A stretch of DNA of 64,000 nucleotides. Origin: Melastoma dodecandrum. Lineage: Eukaryota > Streptophyta > Magnoliopsida > Myrtales > Melastomataceae. Position 1 is the first letter of the stretch. Each line of letters opens with the position of its first letter. The stretch lies in assembly GCA_029817715.1 (NCBI GenBank), contig JARUPY010000149.1, positions 1,783,307 to 1,847,306 on the forward strand. Reading direction: 5' to 3'. Of the stretch, positions 59,376 through 64,000 are shown one piece after another. The translations under genes were made by a program, and so were the position numbers. The notes below the pieces were generated by a model, which searched no databases, was not told the DNA's origin, and saw only the letters and a program-made list of their open reading frames with translations.

Positions 59376-62300
59376 TTTCTCCTCGTCAGCTCAGGAATTG
59401 CCAAGAATTTGGGGGTGTTAGAGAATTTTAGAGAGGGGATGGTGGTGGTTAGAGTGGAGGATGTCATTAAATATGTTTGGAAAATTTCTAGCAAAATTGT
59501 TGGACTAAAAATTTTATGTAATGAAATGGACCAAATCATGGGTTCATCAGAGTAATTTCACCAGAAACTTCCCTTGGTTTATTAGGGTGGGTAATATTTA
59601 ATGGATAGAATGAACGGTTGTGAACAAAATAAATGAACAAACAAATAAATCTTGTAGACCAATTCTTCCTCACATCAATCAACCAATCCACACACTAAAT
59701 GTTTTCTAGAATTTAAGCAGAAATTCTTGATGGGAGGATTGAAGAAGTTTATGCTTAGGGGTTGTTGTTGTGTAAAGTTATGCTATATTAGTTTATGAAT
59801 TGTTTCTTGGGGTGGTGTGTATATATATCTTTTTTATTCAAGTATTTGAATGTTGTTAAAATGTACTAAAATTATATGTAACTTTAACCAAATTTTTAAT
59901 GTTAATTTGTTGTAGAATATCCCCTAATTTGAAATAAAATTTTCATGAAGAATAATCTTTTATGGTGTTTGGATGTAACCATAAATTGTATTTCTAAATA
60001 TTGAAGTGTTCACCTTGGAAAAGAAGACAAAATGGATATTTACCTTGGAGGATAATTTTACAATTTTCACCCCACTTATTCGAAATGCTACTATATTCTT
60101 AATTTATTTATATTCTAGATCTTTAGGTTTCCATACACCAAACACTCAAAATGATTGATTAGGGAGTACTAAAATTTATTTGGCATGATTAGAAGGGTGA
60201 TTTAGAGTAATTGTTTTTGGAGAGGTTCGTACCATTAAACCACCATAGAAAAGGACAATGATGAACAAAAATTTGGATCAATAATATTATCATAGTGCTA
60301 ATACATAAACAAGTTCCTTTTGGACTGTTTCGATTAGCTAATCACAGTGTGTTGTTATTGAAGGGGGTCCACTTTTCTGTGTCAACTCCCTCCAATTGAA
60401 GAATTCCAATGCAAAAACTCGGCACATATTTATCATGAGTTGGGTTTAAGTGGTAAAGAGATTGAATTCGCTGAGTTATCGAGTTCGAAAATACCATTAT
60501 TAGAACATAGTGACCTATTACCCAAGTCAAATCCAAATTAGTCATACTGAAGCTCCAAAATAAGTGGGATTGAAGAAACCATTTTGCAAGCCATTTCCCT
60601 CTTCCTAAAAAACAACAATTAATAGTCTTTTTAATGAGATTTCTGATATTTGTGTTTGTAGTAGTTGGAAATAATTCTGACGAATTATCAAAATATCGAT
60701 CCAATCCGCGAGCACGACCCACCTTTTTGGTCCATCTGTTGTAAATTAAATGTCAAAAAAGACAATTATATTTTATCAAATCATCCATTAATTCATCATG
60801 ACATGGACGTGTGTAAGAAGGGGATTCTTGTGAATGTCCAAACTTAGAGCTATGTAAATCCATGACGTAATTTCGCAAAATATTTTACTAAATAATTCAG
60901 AAAATAATATTTCTTTGATTAATGTTAATAATTCGACGTTAGAAATAACGAGTTTAGTGAGGTTTTGAACTCGTTGTTTCTAATACCCATTTTATTTTTA
61001 TTTTTTTAAGTTAACAGGATATTTCTAATATTGATTTTTTGAAATTAATTCAAGAAAATATTATTTTGACTTATCTATCAGGTAAAATTATCCCGTGAAG
61101 TTAAGTTGTCATTAAGTACCAATCTTCGCCCAAACTTCAGCCCAATTTCTTGGAAAAAGTTTTGAATGTTTGACACTCAATATGACTTGACCCACCTTCT
61201 AGATCAAATCATTACACTTAAACACTCTGTCCCACCTTTGACTATGAGATCATGGCATGGAAGTCAAAGTCACACCATTCATTGCTGTATATTTTGTAAT
61301 GATAGTTATTATGAACTGTATGTGAACAAAGCTTTAATTTATTAAGGAATGAGGACAGGTTGAGTCATCGATGACCCCATATCCACTAAAATAAGGATAA
61401 AATGATTTTTTCTTTACTGCTAAATTGAATGATTATGTTTTTTTATTAGATGGTGATCAATTATATTGGAATTGGGTTAATTTGTTATGATAGAAGTCAA
61501 ATGAATCAATGGGATGGATTTTATGATTCTAGCCGACAAATGAGTCCGAGCCCCGTAATGTATTTTAAAGCTTTTTTTCCGGCTAATTCAGAATTAATTC
61601 GAGTAATACATTTGAATTTTCGTGGTAAGCTAACGATACTCTAATTTGATCATGTGGTAGGGTTCTAAAAGGTTCAGTAAGTATGCCCAAAAAGTCCCAA
61701 AAATTATTCAAAGTCCATTAGTCCTTGAATGGAAACGATTTCCAATCCCAGTATGCAATTGTGGAGGATTGTAAAAGAAAAAAAATTTGCGAGATGGTTT
61801 CATTCGTAAAATATCCAACTTACCGCTTGTGAGTCGCTGTCCCAAACCACGACTATTAATTGGGCGATTTTGAGAATTCTCTGGACTTTTTTTTAATGTT
61901 GGACCAAAGTCGCTTTTTTACTAAAAAAATTCCCCAAGTCTCCAAGAGTGATGTTTGGAACAAGGACATTATTTACAAATTAAAAAACTGAGACAATAAT
62001 TTATGGACGATATTTATGTAATTTTTGAAATTCGAGCCGTATTTCGTAACGAAGGTAAAATGCTCTGCAATTGTAATAACATTTGCAAGAGTAAGAAGCA
62101 TTGCACACCCAAATTCCTCGGACAGGTTGTGGATCATTACAAAGAATGGCCTGGAAAGATATGTGGCCCAGGAAGTTGATTCACTAAATTTGGCTCCCAA
62201 GCTGGAATTGTAAATTCTGAATGGTACCCGAAATGGAAGATGAAATCCACCAATAATTTATTACAAGAAGAATTTAAAATCCTAGGATTGCTTGTCATTT

Positions 62301-62432
62301 GTCTTTGGGTCTTTCCTCAATTTGGAGGCCTCAGAGATGAGCAAAATGGGCACACTATAATCCCCATCCTTGGATTTTTTTTGGTGTTCCTGGGTAGAGA
62401 GAGAGAGATCGATTCATCTCATCGTCCCAACC
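59376..62432. other. AT-rich intergenic region, 3 kb
   Basis: No gene or complete transposon recognised. The short frames at 60342-60722 (-), 61450-61644 (+) and 61973-62213 have no family I can support. Confidence 0.45.
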
Positions 62433-63790
62433 ATGGAGAAGAAGGCGACGTCGGTGTTGATGAACAAGTATGAGCTCGGCCGCTTGCTCGGCCACGGCAC
62501 GTTCGCAAAGGTCTACCATGCGCGTAACCTCAAGACGGGCGAGAAACGTAAGCCATCAAGATCATCGAACAAGGAGAAGGTCCTCAAGATCGGGCTCATT
62601 GACCAGATCAAGCGTGAGATCTCGACCATGAGGCTTGTTCGTCACCCGAACGTCGTGCGCCTTTATGAGGTGATGGCCAGCAAGACGAAGATTTACTTTG
62701 CGATGGAGCTCGTCAGGGGAGGGGAGTTGTTCGACAAGGTGGCAAAGGGAAAGCTTAAGGAGGACGCTGCGATGAAGGTATTTCCAGCAGTTGATCGGGG
62801 CCGTCGACTTCTGTCCATAGCCGTGGGGTGTACCACCGGGACCTGAAGCCTGAGAATCTGCTTGTTGATGAGTAACGGGAATTTGAAGGTTACGGATTTC
62901 GGGCTCAGCGCGTTGTTGGAAGTCCAGGAGGCAGGATGGGCTGCTGCAACACAACGTGCGGCACGCCGGCCTATGTCGCGCCGGAGGTCATCAGTAGGAA
63001 GGGGTATGATGGGGCGAAGGCCGATATTTGGTCGTGTGGGGTCGTGCTGTTCGTCCTCATGGCAGGGTACCTCCCGTTTCACGACTCGAACCTGATGGAG
63101 ATGTATAGGAAGATCATGAGGGGCAGTTTCCGGTGCCCACCGTGGTTCCCCCAGGATGTCCGGAAGCTCGTGACCAGCCTGCTCGACCCCGAACCCCGAG
63201 ACAAGGATCACCATCGAGAAAGTCATGGAGTACCCATGGTTCAGAAAGGGATTCAAGAGGTTTGAGGACCCAAAACTATCCAGGACGAGCTCGACCGTGT
63301 CCCTGTCGGATGTAACGTGACGCGTTCGCGACTCCAGACACGGAGAAACAGGATGGGACGTCCCTGAAGGTGTCCCGGAGCGCAAGCTTCAATGCTTCGA
63401 CCTCATCTCTCTCTCACAGGGTTTCGACCTGTCGGGGCTGTTCGAGAAGGACTCAAGCGAGAAAATGGAGGTCAAGGTTTCAGCGAGGCACAAAATCTGC
63501 ATCCGCCCTCCGTGACTAGGCTCGAGGAGATGGCATCGGCAGCAGAGCAGAGTTTCCGTTCGTCGAGAGGGGCGACGACGGGGTCGTGAGGACTGCAAGG
63601 TAGCATGGAAGGGAGGAAAGGCCAGCTCGGGATCGACGCGGAGATAATCGAGGTGAACCGAGCTTCCTCCTACTGGAGTTAAAGAAGACAGCAGGTGACA
63701 CCCTGGAGTACAAGGAGTTCTGTGACCAGGCCCTCAAGCCATCGCTGAAGGATGTCGCTCGGGCTTGGCAAAGAGAGCCCTTCCCGACTG
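62433..63790 (+). pseudogene. CBL-interacting protein kinase (CIPK), frameshifted
   Basis: An intronless kinase sequence, as in the CIPK12/18/19-like group. In order: [149 protein letters not shown]. These lie in different frames: shifts fall before the catalytic Lys segment, before the HRDLKPEN loop (followed by TAA), after VTDFGLSAL, after the kinase domain, and in the NAF motif near 63397 (one base missing). At least six indels in 1.3 kb make it a pseudogene. Intact CIPKs bind calcineurin B-like calcium sensors through NAF. Confidence 0.85.
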
Positions 63791-64000
63791 ATACCGGAGG
63801 CACAACCCGTTTAGCGAATCGAATCAACGACGAAAAACCGTATCCGAGTGCTTCGCTGGGTTATCGATTTTTGCAAGGGCCACTGAAAATTTTAGCCCAA
63901 AATGATTGTAACCTTTTTTCGGTCTATTAACTCAGCGCACCCACTATCCATCGATTTTCAATTAACCAGACACATATCCTCCTAAATCATAAGCAGAAAT

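Noticed and set aside
61973..62200. Minus-strand frame with a faint resemblance to the Alba domain (ANVITIAEHF against TVVTIAEI-type)
   Set aside because: Only a few residues match, spacing differs from Alba proteins, and there are no flanking exons or conserved start.

Overview
This is nuclear DNA from a flowering plant, most likely a eudicot; I cannot name the species. The genes are split by GT...AG introns, intergenic DNA is AT-rich, plant-only families occur (trichome birefringence-like, DUF688, CHUP1-like, CIPK, SIP1 trihelix, GARP), and LTR retrotransposons are nested in one another. I saw no bacterial operons, rRNA, tRNA or CRISPR arrays. All exon borders below were set by eye from reading frame, splice signals and remembered family sequences.

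Left part (1-3.7 kb) is a graveyard: the 3' end of a boron transporter gene, the 5' end of an APC8/CDC23 gene on the minus strand, and a damaged GDSL lipase gene on the plus strand.

From 3.7 to 30.3 kb lies a direct triplication of a segment carrying a class 3 lipase of the phospholipase A1-II type on the minus strand (copies near 4.8-6.2, 20.4-21.7 and 25.5-26.9 kb). All three reading frames look open. Each has a TATA box placed so that the downstream ATG must be the start. Between copies 1 and 2 sits a 3'-truncated Ty1/Copia element on the minus strand (8.4-11.8 kb plus its 5' end at 19.43-19.71 kb). It is interrupted by a 7.66 kb tandem array of a small non-autonomous LTR element: six LTRs of about 1.1 kb and five identical-sized 223 bp internal regions, flanked once by the 5 bp duplication CACCC.

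30-33 kb is intergenic with a TIR-type transposon remnant. From 33 kb onward the window is an ordinary gene-bearing region: a CHUP1/IPGA1-like protein (+), a Lin0512-family protein (+, with a 350 bp solo LTR in intron 2), a trichome birefringence-like acetyltransferase (-), a SIP1-type trihelix factor (-), a granulin-containing papain-like protease (+), a DUF688 protein with internal repeats (+), a partial GARP-type MYB gene (-) and a frameshifted CIPK kinase pseudogene (+).

The genes do not form a pathway; apart from the PLA1 triplication they are unrelated neighbours. The most notable structure is the LTR/internal tandem array nested in the Copia element at the junction of two duplicated gene units.
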